Shown here: positions 8,519 through 14,493 of the stretch, one piece after another
How the letters are laid out: every line of letters starts with the position of its first letter
Position numbering within the stretch: position 1 is the stretch's first letter
Origin: TMP-24 sp964600685
GTDB taxonomy: Bacteria > Pseudomonadota > Alphaproteobacteria > Rhodobacterales > Rhodobacteraceae
Length of the DNA: 16,693 nucleotides
Reading direction: 5' to 3'
Assembly (NCBI GenBank): GCA_964600685.1
Contig: CAZRKU010000064.1
Coordinates: 1-16,693, forward strand
Notes under the pieces: generated by a model
What the model saw: only the letters and a program-made list of their open reading frames with translations
What the model was told of the DNA's origin: nothing
Databases searched by the model: none
Translations under genes and position numbers: made by a program

Positions 8519-8544
8519 ACCGGCTGGCCGAACCTTGGCCGGTG
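8518..8544 (-). other. 7-bp inverted repeat (possible leader hairpin) upstream of motA
   Basis: CACCGGC at 8518-8524 pairs with GCCGGTG at 8538-8544, leaving a 13-base loop. It directly abuts the hexanucleotide repeat in the motE-motA gap. In the minus-strand transcript it could be an attenuator, a processing site or an RNA stabiliser. There is no U-tract, so a simple terminator is unlikely. In a GC-rich genome a 7-bp stem may also be chance. Confidence 0.35.
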
Positions 8545-8567
8545 GCCGTTAAGATTCCGTCTTCAGA

Positions 8568-9185
8568 TCAGCTTTTCGGTCCGTTCGCATTGCGCCCCGC
8601 CAGCACGACGCTGATTGCATAGGCCTTGCCGGGATCGAGGCCGGTCATCACTGCCGCCGCCGCCTCGGGCCGCATCCGGGCGAGGAACCCCGCAGCGAAA
8701 TCCGGCTCCATCTCTGAGAAAAGTCGGGCGGCATCCTTCGGCTTCATGCTTTCGTAAACCGCGACAAGACGCGCCACGTCCTTCTCTGCCGCCTGGTCGG
8801 CCACGGCGATCGTGGCGGCGAGTTTCTGCTCCGCCGCTTCAAGGGCGGCGATGCGCGCGTCGATCTCCTGCCGCGCGACGGCAAGGGTCCGGGCGTCGGT
8901 GGCCGCGCGCGCCTCGCGCTCGGCAAGGCGCGTCTCCCGGGCCTGAAGCGCTTCCAGCACCGCCGTCGTCCCACCCTCGGGCGTGCCGGATTGTGCCGGG
9001 GCGGGCAGGGCGGCGTCCCCGACCGGCGCGATATCGGCCCCGGCAGTCTGGGCAATGCCTTCGCCCAGCCGCAGGATGCCCGACAGGCCAAGGAAGAGGG
9101 CAACCATGAAAAGGCCCCGTCGCCGGGGATGGGCCCGTCGGCCTGAGGGTCGAGCGGCCTGCCGCGGGGGGTGAGAAAGCTTCAT
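8568..9185 (-). CDS. MotE-like protein with MgtE_N-type C-terminal domain
   Basis: The 205-residue protein has a basic N-terminus (RPSGRRAHPRRRG, residues 12-24), one hydrophobic segment at about 25-46 (signal peptide or anchor), an Ala/Glu/Arg-rich coiled coil at about 74-125, and a compact helical domain at about 135-197. That domain matches the MgtE intracellular N-domain fold as found in MotE-family proteins (VYESMKPKDAARLFSEMEP, 143-161; ARMRPEAAAAVMTGLDP, 169-185). In Sinorhizobium meliloti MotE is a periplasmic chaperone of the motility protein MotC. It lies right before motA, consistent with a stator-linked role. It contains no cysteine, unlike what is reported for the disulfide-linked S. 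meliloti MotE dimer. It is not a magnesium transporter, as the channel domain is absent. Its start overlaps the stop of the preceding gene (ATGA). Confidence 0.88.
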   Translation of the reverse strand: MKLSHPPRQAARPSGRRAHPRRRGLFMVALFLGLSGILRLGEGIAQTAGADIAPVGDAALPAPAQSGTPEGGTTAVLEALQARETRLAEREARAATDARTLAVARQEIDARIAALEAAEQKLAATIAVADQAAEKDVARLVAVYESMKPKDAARLFSEMEPDFAAGFLARMRPEAAAAVMTGLDPGKAYAISVVLAGRNANGPKS

Positions 9186-9547
9186 GATCCTGCGGCCTCC
9201 TCCTGGGGGCGGCGGCTGCGGCTTCGCAGCACGCGCGTGCGGCCCGGCGGCCTGTCGCCGGCATCCGGCAGGTCGTGGAGCGATGACAGAAGCAGTTCAA
9301 GCCGCCGCGCCGAGTCTTCGGCCCGGCCAGTCAACTCGGTCAGGCTCCGCGAAGACTCACCCGCCGCCTGCCGCGCCTGTTCCAGCGCGCGCGTCATGTC
9401 GTCGACCTGGGCCGACAGGACGGCGATCGCGCCGCCCATGCCGCCCTCCAGCGTGCCGAAGGCTGCCAGTCGCCGCGACAGCGCATAGCAGAAAAGACCT
9501 GCGCCGATCGCGCCGCCGCCCAGAAGAATGTCGGCGATCAGACCCAT
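9182..9547 (-). CDS. Small single-pass membrane protein with coiled coil, unknown function
   Basis: I do not recognise a named family. The 121-residue protein begins with a Gly-rich hydrophobic segment (about 3-23, ending CYALSRR), which should be a single N-terminal membrane anchor. A helical, coiled-coil-like stretch follows at about 38-92, with heptad-spaced Leu/Val/Ala and many Glu, Gln and Arg. It ends in a basic tail at about 98-113 (PPGRTRVLRSRSRRPQEE). By the positive-inside rule the Arg-rich part after the TM suggests a cytoplasmic C-terminus. It lies 9 bases after fliL, and its stop overlaps the motE-like start (ATGA), so it is co-translated with stator and FliL genes. A structural role near FliL or the stator is a guess from context only. 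Confidence 0.85.
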   Translation of the reverse strand: MGLIADILLGGGAIGAGLFCYALSRRLAAFGTLEGGMGGAIAVLSAQVDDMTRALEQARQAAGESSRSLTELTGRAEDSARRLELLLSSLHDLPDAGDRPPGRTRVLRSRSRRPQEEAAGS

Positions 9548-9556
9548 TCCTGCCTC

Positions 9557-10051
9557 CTAGTTGATCACGAATTCAGTCACGAGCAGGTCGCGGATCCGCC
9601 CCTCGCCGCTGACAAGCTGGACCCGGCGGAGCATCTGCGCCCTGAGCCGCACCAGTGCTGCGGGATCTTCAAGTTCCGCCGTGCTGACCGCCCGCAGATA
9701 GCCGTTCAGCACGTCGAGGATACGCGGCAAGAGCAGCGTCACGTCCGATTCGTATGGTTTGTTCACCTCGACCTGTGCGGTGAAACGCAGAAACCGGCCA
9801 CCGGCCTCCGGCCCGAGGGAGACGACGAGCGGTTGAATGGGAATGAAGGCAATCTCTGGCAGCGCGTCAGGCGTTGCCTCCGTTGGGTCCGCGGCCTCGG
9901 TCCCCACGGAAGACGGGCCGAGAATCAGTCCCGCGTAGACGGCGAAAAACCCACCACCGCCCAACAGGAGCATCAGCACCGACCCGATGATCAGCGGGCG
10001 TTTCGACTTCCTTCCTGGCGCATCTCCATTCGCTTCTGCCGCTTCTGCCAT
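9557..10051 (-). CDS. fliL: Flagellar basal-body-associated protein FliL
   Basis: FliL is an inner-membrane protein with a stomatin-like periplasmic domain that surrounds and supports the MotA/MotB stator. The 164-residue product has a short cytoplasmic N-terminus with KSKR, one membrane segment at about 20-45 (Gly-rich), a variable acidic linker to about 65, and the FliL domain from about 68 to the end. Family features there include PLVVSLGPEAGGRFLRFTAQ (74-93), the LLLPRILDVLNGYLR helix (106-120) and the C-terminal RDLLVTEFVIN. The start is the ATG at 10051, preceded by GAGGG at good spacing. The open frame extends 48 bases further without an ATG start. It is the first gene of the minus-strand operon and diverges from fliF. 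Confidence 0.95.
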   Translation of the reverse strand: MAEAAEANGDAPGRKSKRPLIIGSVLMLLLGGGGFFAVYAGLILGPSSVGTEAADPTEATPDALPEIAFIPIQPLVVSLGPEAGGRFLRFTAQVEVNKPYESDVTLLLPRILDVLNGYLRAVSTAELEDPAALVRLRAQMLRRVQLVSGEGRIRDLLVTEFVIN

Positions 10052-10098
10052 CGCTGCCCTCTCGTCCCTCGTTCTTCGTCCGTATAGGCCAAAGCCCA

Positions 10099-10114
10099 CT
10101 AACCGATTGTTAAG
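10099..10114. promoter_or_regulatory. Candidate CtrA-binding box
   Basis: The plus strand reads CTAA, seven bases, TTAAG; the minus strand reads TTAA, seven bases, TTAG. This matches the alphaproteobacterial CtrA consensus TTAA-N7-TTAA(C) at all but one or two positions on either strand. CtrA is known to control flagellar genes in several Rhodobacterales. Its nearly symmetrical position between fliL and fliF suggests that one site could serve both operons. Binding is inferred from the motif only. Confidence 0.5.
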
Positions 10115-10159
10115 GGCGATAGGCCAAGCATGGCCCTGCCGGGCAGAAGTCCGATGAAG

Positions 10160-10165
10160 AGGAGG
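10160..10165 (+). promoter_or_regulatory. Perfect Shine-Dalgarno AGGAGG deciding a GTG start for fliF
   Basis: AGGAGG lies 9 bases before the GTG at 10175. The two upstream in-frame ATGs, at 10130 and 10154, lack comparable sites, and the second one would place this purine run inside the gene. This favours the GTG as the true fliF start. Confidence 0.7.
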
Positions 10166-10174
10166 CAGGCCATC

Positions 10175-11764
10175 GTGCAGCAGCTACTCAGCCTCTGGCA
10201 GGCGCTGGATGGGCGCAAGCGGATGATCGTCGCCCTGGCGACGCTGGCGATGTTCGTGGCGGTCTATGCGCTTGCGGGGGTGGCGACGCGTCCGTCGCTG
10301 GCGCTTCTCTATGCCGGGATCGACGGCAACCGCGCGGGCGAGGTTCTGGCGGCGCTCGATCAGCGCGGTGTGACCTATGAGGTGCGTGGCCAGGCGATCT
10401 ATGTCGACGCGTCCCGCCGCGATGTGTTGCGGATGGAGCTTGCCTCTGACGGCCTGCCGTCAAATTCCGGCGATGGGTATGAGTTGCTCGACGGGCTGTC
10501 GGGTTTCGGCACGACCTCGCAGATGTTCGACGCCGCCTACTGGCGCGCCAAGGAGGGCGAACTGGCCCGCACGATCGCCGCCCTGCCCAACATGCGCAAT
10601 GTGCGTGTGCATATCTCCAATACCGAGCCGCAGGGTTTTCGTGCCGCCGCCGCGCCAACCGCGTCCGTGGCCGTCGTGACGCGCGACGGCATGCTGGCAC
10701 CCGATCAGGCGCGGGCGCTGAGGTTTCTGGTCGCTTCAGCCGTGGCGGGCATGAAGCCCGAGAATGTGGCGGTGATCGACGGCGATGGCAGGCTGATCCA
10801 GGCCGCAGACGGCCCCGGCGCCAAGGTGGGCGACGATCGCGCCGCAGCGCTGCGCGCAAACGTGCTGCGCATACTTGAAGCGCGCGTCGGCCCCGGTCGG
10901 GCGGTGGTGGAGGTCACGGTGGAAACCGTGACCGAAAGCGAGGCGATCACGGAGCGCAAGATCGACCCGCAGGGCCGCGTCGCAATCTCGTCGGAGAACG
11001 AGGAGCAGACCTCCTCCTCCAACGATCAGGGGGCCAATGCGGTCAGCGTGGCATCGAACCTGCCATCGGGCGGTGCGGGCGCGCCAGCGAAAAGCTCGCA
11101 AACCAACGACAGTCAGACCCGCGAGCGGATCAATTACGAGGTGAGCGAGACGAAGCGCGAACTTGTGCGCAACCCCGGTGCGATTCGCCGCCTGACGGTC
11201 GCCGTTCTGATCGACGGGGTCATAGTGTCCGACGCGTCCGGCGCGGAAAGCTGGCAGGCGCGGCCCGACGATGAACTCTCGGCCCTGCGCGATCTGGTCG
11301 CGGCGGCCGTGGGGCTTGACGAGGCGCGTGGCGATGTCATCACCCTGCGTTCGCTTGCGTTCCAGCCGGTGCCTGAACTGGGAACCACGGCCGGAGGGTC
11401 GCTCCTGTCGGACGTTCCGATCGATGTGATGACAGTTGTGCAGCTCGCCGTGCTGGCGGTCGTCTCGCTGATCCTGGGTCTTTTTGTGGTGCGGCCGATC
11501 CTGACCTCGCGCAGTGCACCGGCATTGCCCCCACCCGTCGCCGCGCCCGCCCTTTCGGGCGTGATCGAGGAGGGCGATTTCGTGCCCCGCGACATGGCGC
11601 TGGTCGGTGGAGCAGTGCGCCAGGGGCGGGCTGGCGGACTGCCCGAGATGGACGAGGTCGCCGATCCGGTGGCCCGGCTTCGGCGGCTGATCTCGGAACG
11701 TCAGGAGGAAACCGTGGAAATCCTGAAAAGCTGGATGGACGATCCCGAGGCGGAAAAAGCCTGA
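10175..11764 (+). CDS. fliF: Flagellar MS-ring protein FliF
   Basis: FliF forms the MS ring in the inner membrane, on which the export gate, rod and switch are built. From the GTG the product is 529 residues (family about 530-570). It has TM1 at about 18-36, the secretin/YscJ-like ring domain from about 42 to 205 (LLYAGID at 44-50, GLPSNSGDGYELLD at 93-106), and the second ring-building domain with the flexible Ser/Asn/Gln/Gly-rich loop (about 272-320). TM2 lies at about 417-439. The cytoplasmic tail ends in the FliG-binding helix region (DPVARLRRLISERQEETVEI, 497-516). The tail is somewhat shorter than in enterics. The start is argued by the AGGAGG at 10160; ATG at 10154 or 10130 would add 7 or 15 residues. 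The stop overlaps the next gene's start as TGATG. Confidence 0.96.
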   Translation: MQQLLSLWQALDGRKRMIVALATLAMFVAVYALAGVATRPSLALLYAGIDGNRAGEVLAALDQRGVTYEVRGQAIYVDASRRDVLRMELASDGLPSNSGDGYELLDGLSGFGTTSQMFDAAYWRAKEGELARTIAALPNMRNVRVHISNTEPQGFRAAAAPTASVAVVTRDGMLAPDQARALRFLVASAVAGMKPENVAVIDGDGRLIQAADGPGAKVGDDRAAALRANVLRILEARVGPGRAVVEVTVETVTESEAITERKIDPQGRVAISSENEEQTSSSNDQGANAVSVASNLPSGGAGAPAKSSQTNDSQTRERINYEVSETKRELVRNPGAIRRLTVAVLIDGVIVSDASGAESWQARPDDELSALRDLVAAAVGLDEARGDVITLRSLAFQPVPELGTTAGGSLLSDVPIDVMTVVQLAVLAVVSLILGLFVVRPILTSRSAPALPPPVAAPALSGVIEEGDFVPRDMALVGGAVRQGRAGGLPEMDEVADPVARLRRLISERQEETVEILKSWMDDPEAEKA

Positions 11765-12354
11765 TGGCCCAGCCCGTTGAACTTGAGACTTTCGACCTTC
11801 CCGATCCGATGCGTCGTCCAGCAGATGTCGGGGATGCCGAACTGGCCGAACAGAAGCTCGCGGCCTATGAACAGGGATATGGTGCGGGCTGGAACGACGC
11901 CCTTCAGGCACAGGCCGAAGATATTGCGCGCCTGCGCACTGATCTTGGGCGCAGGCTGTGCGAAATGGAACTCAGCTACCGCGATGCCCGCCGTCATATC
12001 CTGACAGCGCTGGAGCCGCTTCTGCGCGACATGGTGAGCAAGGTACTCCCCGCGGTCGCACAGGCGACACTCGGCCCGATGGTCCTCGAACAGCTGCAGC
12101 CGATCGCCGCAGAACTTGCGGCCACGCCGGTCGAGATCTGCACCTCGCCCGCCAAGCGCGACCTGGTCGAAGCGCTGGTGAATCGCGACGGCGGCCTGCC
12201 GCTCAGGATCGTGGCCGAAGCGACGCTGACCGACGGACAGGCCTATCTCAAGCTTCCGGGCCACGCGGCGAAGATCGACCTGGACGGGGTCATAGAAACG
12301 ATCACCGGCGCGGTTGACGCCTTCTTCCATTCGGAACTGCATGGGGACGCATGA
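11764..12354 (+). CDS. fliH: FliH-like regulator of the flagellar export ATPase
   Basis: FliH dimers hold the export ATPase FliI and link it to the switch complex. The 196-residue product is soluble. It has an acidic N-terminus, a YEQGYGAGW motif at 35-43 that recalls the YxxGxxxG stretch of FliH, a long helical region at about 45-120, and a C-terminal mixed domain at about 120-190 similar in layout to V-type ATPase E/FliH stator subunits. Position between fliF and fliN is usual for fliH in alphaproteobacteria (enterics have fliG between). The ATG overlaps the fliF stop (TGATG), and its stop overlaps fliN (ATGATGA-type junction). Sequence similarity to FliH is weak, so the assignment rests on motif, length and context together. 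Confidence 0.82.
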   Translation: MAQPVELETFDLPDPMRRPADVGDAELAEQKLAAYEQGYGAGWNDALQAQAEDIARLRTDLGRRLCEMELSYRDARRHILTALEPLLRDMVSKVLPAVAQATLGPMVLEQLQPIAAELAATPVEICTSPAKRDLVEALVNRDGGLPLRIVAEATLTDGQAYLKLPGHAAKIDLDGVIETITGAVDAFFHSELHGDA

Positions 12355-12629
12355 TGCGCGACACGATACCCGCCGACGGCAATCCCTTCACCCAGGTGCC
12401 CATCACCATCACCATTTCGGTTGGCCGCGCCCGGCCCCAGGTGCGCGACCTTCTGCGCCTGACGCGCGATTCCGTCCTGCCGCTCGACCGGCGGGTGGAT
12501 GATCCGGTCGAACTTTTTGTTGGCGACAAGCTGATCGGGCGCGGCACCCTGACCGAACTGGACGGCGAACATGCCGGCCAGTTGGCCGTCCGGCTGACCG
12601 AGGTATGCGAACTGAAGGGGGGGCTGTGA
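12351..12629 (+). CDS. fliN: Flagellar motor switch protein FliN
   Basis: FliN forms the distal C ring of the rotor with FliM and FliG and binds FliH. The 92-residue product consists almost wholly of one SpoA/FliN domain (about 16-86): VPITITISVGRARPQVRDLL (16-35), the LPLDRRVDDPVELFVGDKLI stretch (43-62) with the conserved D-x-P-V-x-L-x-V pattern, and a final RLTEV. It lacks the long N-terminal extension of enteric FliN (137 aa); such short forms are common in alphaproteobacteria. Two consecutive ATGs (12351 and 12354) both overlap the fliH stop, and either could be used. The stop codon is directly followed by the fliP ATG without a spacer. FliG and FliM are not encoded in the window. Confidence 0.94.
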   Translation: MMRDTIPADGNPFTQVPITITISVGRARPQVRDLLRLTRDSVLPLDRRVDDPVELFVGDKLIGRGTLTELDGEHAGQLAVRLTEVCELKGGL

Positions 12630-13409
12630 ATGCCCGTCGTCGCGACCGCCGGGACCGGAGCCGGTATCGTCACCTTGACAGCCGCAGCTATCTGCCTTCT
12701 GACGGCCCAAGCGGCCGCAGCCCAGATGGCCGTGCCCGGTGACAGCTTCGCCGATCTGGGCAGGATCGTCGGGCCGAGCCTGTCCGGTCAGGCCATGTCG
12801 ATCATCGCGCTGGTCACGCTCCTCAGCCTCGCGCCGGGGCTGGCGGTGATGGTGACCTGCTTTCCCTTCATCGTCACCGTCCTGTCGATCCTGCGCCAGG
12901 CGATCGGGCTGCAGCAGTCGCCGCCGAACATCCTGATCGTGTCGCTCTCGCTGTTCCTCACCTGGTTCATCATGGAGCCGGTCTTTACTGAGGCCTGGGC
13001 GACGGCCGGAAAACCCCTGGCTGACGGGGTGATCGACCTGCCCGCGGCGTTCGAGGCCGGTGTGAAACCGTTTCGCGCCTTCATGGCGGCCCGGCTTGAC
13101 CCCGACACCTTGCGCGCGCTGGCGGAACTGCGCCCCGAAACCGCCACTATCACCAGCGGACAGGAGGCCCCCCTGTCGCTTCTGACACCGGCTTTCATGC
13201 TGTCCGAAGTCGCCCGCGCCTTCGAGATCGGCTTTCTCATCTTCCTGCCGTTCCTCATCATCGACCTGGTCGTCTCCGCTCTCCTGATGTCGATGGGGAT
13301 GATGATGGTGCCGCCCGCCATCGTTTCGCTGCCGTTCAAGCTCGCCTTCTTCGTGGTGGCCGATGGCTGGGCGCTGGTGTCCGGGGCACTGGTGCGCAGT
13401 TACTTCTGA
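12630..13409 (+). CDS. fliP: Flagellar biosynthesis protein FliP, export-gate subunit
   Basis: FliP makes the pentameric core of the flagellar export gate with FliQ and FliR. The 259-residue product has an N-terminal signal-like segment (about 8-32, ending AQAAAA), as in other FliP proteins. TM segments lie at about 56-76, 100-120 and 197-219, with a last one at about 235-252. Signatures: VLSILRQAIGLQQSPPN at 84-100, LTPAFMLSEVARAFEIGFLI at 185-204, and IIDLVVSALLMSMGMMMVPP at 210-229. The length is normal. The ATG abuts the fliN stop, and a G-rich run just upstream can serve as ribosome-binding site. It is the last flagellar gene on this side; smpB follows after 157 bp and fliQ is absent. 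Confidence 0.96.
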   Translation: MPVVATAGTGAGIVTLTAAAICLLTAQAAAAQMAVPGDSFADLGRIVGPSLSGQAMSIIALVTLLSLAPGLAVMVTCFPFIVTVLSILRQAIGLQQSPPNILIVSLSLFLTWFIMEPVFTEAWATAGKPLADGVIDLPAAFEAGVKPFRAFMAARLDPDTLRALAELRPETATITSGQEAPLSLLTPAFMLSEVARAFEIGFLIFLPFLIIDLVVSALLMSMGMMMVPPAIVSLPFKLAFFVVADGWALVSGALVRSYF

Positions 13410-13492
13410 CGGGAGCAGGTGCGGCCTGGCCCTTGCGCGTTGCCCTGTAAGATGTCGTCGTTCGGCCCAGGTCCGCCGGTTTTGCTTTGACC

Positions 13493-13527
13493 CCGCAGGG
13501 CATCCGGGAAAGTTGAAATCCCTGCGG
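13493..13527. other. 8-bp inverted repeat in the fliP-smpB intergenic region
   Basis: CCGCAGGG at 13493-13500 and CCCTGCGG at 13520-13527 form a perfect 8-bp stem with a 19-base loop. It lies 84 bases after fliP and 40 bases before smpB. A TTGACC, which could be a -35 element, immediately precedes it at 13487. I found no good -10 partner. It may be a terminator-like hairpin for the flagellar operon without a U-tract, an smpB leader structure or a protein-binding palindrome. Confidence 0.4.
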
Positions 13528-13566
13528 CTGGACTTGGCGGCGCGCCTGTCCTATCTCAACCGGATC

Positions 13567-14037
13567 ATGGCCGAAAAATCCGATCCCAATTCGAAACTGA
13601 TCGCCGAAAACCGCCGTGCGCGGTTCGACTACTTCATCGAGAGCGATCTGGAATGCGGGATCATGCTTTCGGGATCCGAAGTCAAAAGCCTGCGCACCGG
13701 GCAGTCGAACATCGCGGAAAGTTATGCCTCGGTCGAGGGCGGGGAACTGTGGCTGATCAACAGCTACATCGCTGCGTACAAGCAGGCCGGCGTCTTCGGC
13801 CATGAAGAACGCCGCCACCGCAAGCTTCTCGTTTCGAAGAAGGAACTGGCGCGGCTTTGGCAGGCCATCGGCCGCGAAGGCATGACGCTGGTGCCCCTGG
13901 CCATGTATTTCAACGAAAAAGGCCGGGTGAAGCTCAAGATCGGTGTCGCGAAAGGCAAGAAGGTCGCCGACAAGCGCGAAACCGAGGCCAAGCGTGACTG
14001 GAACCGCCAGAAACAGCGCCTTCTGAAGCAGTCCTGA
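13567..14037 (+). CDS. smpB: SsrA-binding protein SmpB (trans-translation)
   Basis: SmpB binds tmRNA and, with it, rescues stalled ribosomes. The 156-residue product matches the family along its length: IAENRRARFDYFIE at 12-25, GIMLSGSEVKSLRTGQSNIA at 31-50 and SYIAAYKQ at 67-74. Next come GREGMTLVPLAMYFNEKGRV (102-121), KLKIGVAKGKK (122-132), and the basic C-terminal tail RDWNRQKQRLLKQ, which acts in the decoding centre. The ATG at 13567 gives the family length although no strong ribosome-binding site precedes it. The frame is open further upstream with no better start. tmRNA itself (ssrA) is not in the window. The gene is a housekeeping neighbour of the flagellar cluster with no functional link apparent. 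Confidence 0.97.
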   Translation: MAEKSDPNSKLIAENRRARFDYFIESDLECGIMLSGSEVKSLRTGQSNIAESYASVEGGELWLINSYIAAYKQAGVFGHEERRHRKLLVSKKELARLWQAIGREGMTLVPLAMYFNEKGRVKLKIGVAKGKKVADKRETEAKRDWNRQKQRLLKQS

Positions 14038-14082
14038 GCAAATTCCCCCTGTGTAAAGAATTGCGGCGCGAATCACTTCGTG

Positions 14083-14126
14083 CCACACATTTCCCATCCG
14101 GTGTGTGTGGGCCGGACCGCCGGATG
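14083..14126 (+). ncRNA. Candidate H-type pseudoknot leader of the small glycine-rich gene
   Basis: Two perfect 7-bp inverted repeats interlock. CCACACA (14083-14089) pairs with TGTGTGG (14104-14110), and CATCCGG (14095-14101), lying in the loop of the first, pairs with CCGGATG (14120-14126). The linkers are 5, 2 and 9 bases, compatible with a classical H-type pseudoknot. It ends 18 bases before an AGGAAGGAA ribosome-binding site (14145-14153). It could be a regulatory leader, or one of the stems could just end smpB transcripts. No known riboswitch motif was recognised. Confidence 0.35.
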
Positions 14127-14161
14127 CTTGAAACAAGGCCCGACAGGAAGGAACGAGTGGA

Positions 14162-14443
14162 ATGGAACAACTGATCATCAGCCTGCTTTCAGGTGCAGCC
14201 GGCGGCAACATCGTTGGCAGGGTCTTGAAAAATCTTGATCTTGGGCCGGTCGGCAATACCATCGCCGGTATTCTTGGTGGCGGTCTTGGCAGCCAGATCC
14301 TCGCTTCCCTCGGCTCGGCCGATGCGGCTGCCGCCGGCGGGCTCGACATCGGCTCGATCATTTCGTCGGTCGCGTCGGGTGGCGTCGGCGGCGGGGTGCT
14401 GATGGCAATCGTCGGCATCATCAAATCGGCGATGGCCAAGTGA
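14162..14443 (+). CDS. Small glycine-rich hydrophobic protein, unknown function
   Basis: I do not recognise a characterised family, although short proteins of this look occur in alphaproteobacteria. The 93-residue product has 21 or so glycines arranged in zipper-like patterns (SGAAGGNIVG, 10-19; GNTIAGILGGGLGSQILASL, 31-50; SGGVGGGVLMAIVGIIKSA, 72-90). It has two or three moderately hydrophobic stretches, very few charged residues, and a C-terminal MAK. It lacks a signal peptide with a basic N-region. Glycine-zipper segments suggest membrane association or oligomerisation. The start is certain: AGGAAGGAA ends 8 bases before the ATG. It stands alone, with a possible pseudoknot leader before it and a GC-rich hairpin 6 bases after its stop, so it is probably a monocistronic, well-translated gene. 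A membrane-active or toxin-like peptide is possible but unsupported. Confidence 0.85.
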   Translation: MEQLIISLLSGAAGGNIVGRVLKNLDLGPVGNTIAGILGGGLGSQILASLGSADAAAAGGLDIGSIISSVASGGVGGGVLMAIVGIIKSAMAK

Positions 14444-14449
14444 TCCTTT

Positions 14450-14483
14450 GGCCGGGGCAGCCCCTCATTGCGCCGCCCCGGCC
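14450..14483 (+). terminator. GC-rich hairpin after the glycine-rich gene
   Basis: GGCCGGGGC at 14450-14458 and GCCCCGGCC at 14475-14483 form a perfect 9-bp stem with a 16-base loop, starting 6 bases after the stop codon. There is no T-run behind it, so it may be a weak intrinsic terminator or a 3'-end stabiliser. Confidence 0.6.
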
Positions 14484-14493
14484 GAACTCCTGC

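Larger units (their letters stand above)
10052..10174. promoter_or_regulatory. Divergent promoter region of the fliL and fliF flagellar operons
   Basis: These 123 bases separate the two head-to-head flagellar operons and must hold, or lie close to, both promoters. It is the only sizeable AT-richer spot nearby. It contains a CtrA-like box at 10099-10114 and two copies of ATAGGCCAA in direct orientation at 10084-10092 and 10119-10127, one on each side of that box. I could not place convincing sigma-70, sigma-28 or sigma-54 promoter elements by eye. Confidence 0.75.

Noticed and set aside
8467..8520. N-terminal extension of MotA by Arg-Gly repeats from a GTG at 8520
   Set aside because: MotA starts with its first membrane segment in the family. 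The extension is only the in-frame reading of the hexanucleotide repeat, with no ribosome-binding site before it.
8568..9185. Magnesium transporter MgtE
   Set aside because: Only the MgtE_N-like helical domain is present; CBS and channel domains are missing and the setting is flagellar.
14083..14126. SAM-II or preQ1 riboswitch
   Set aside because: The topology is compatible, but I could not find the conserved loop bases, and the gene downstream is not a methionine or queuosine gene.
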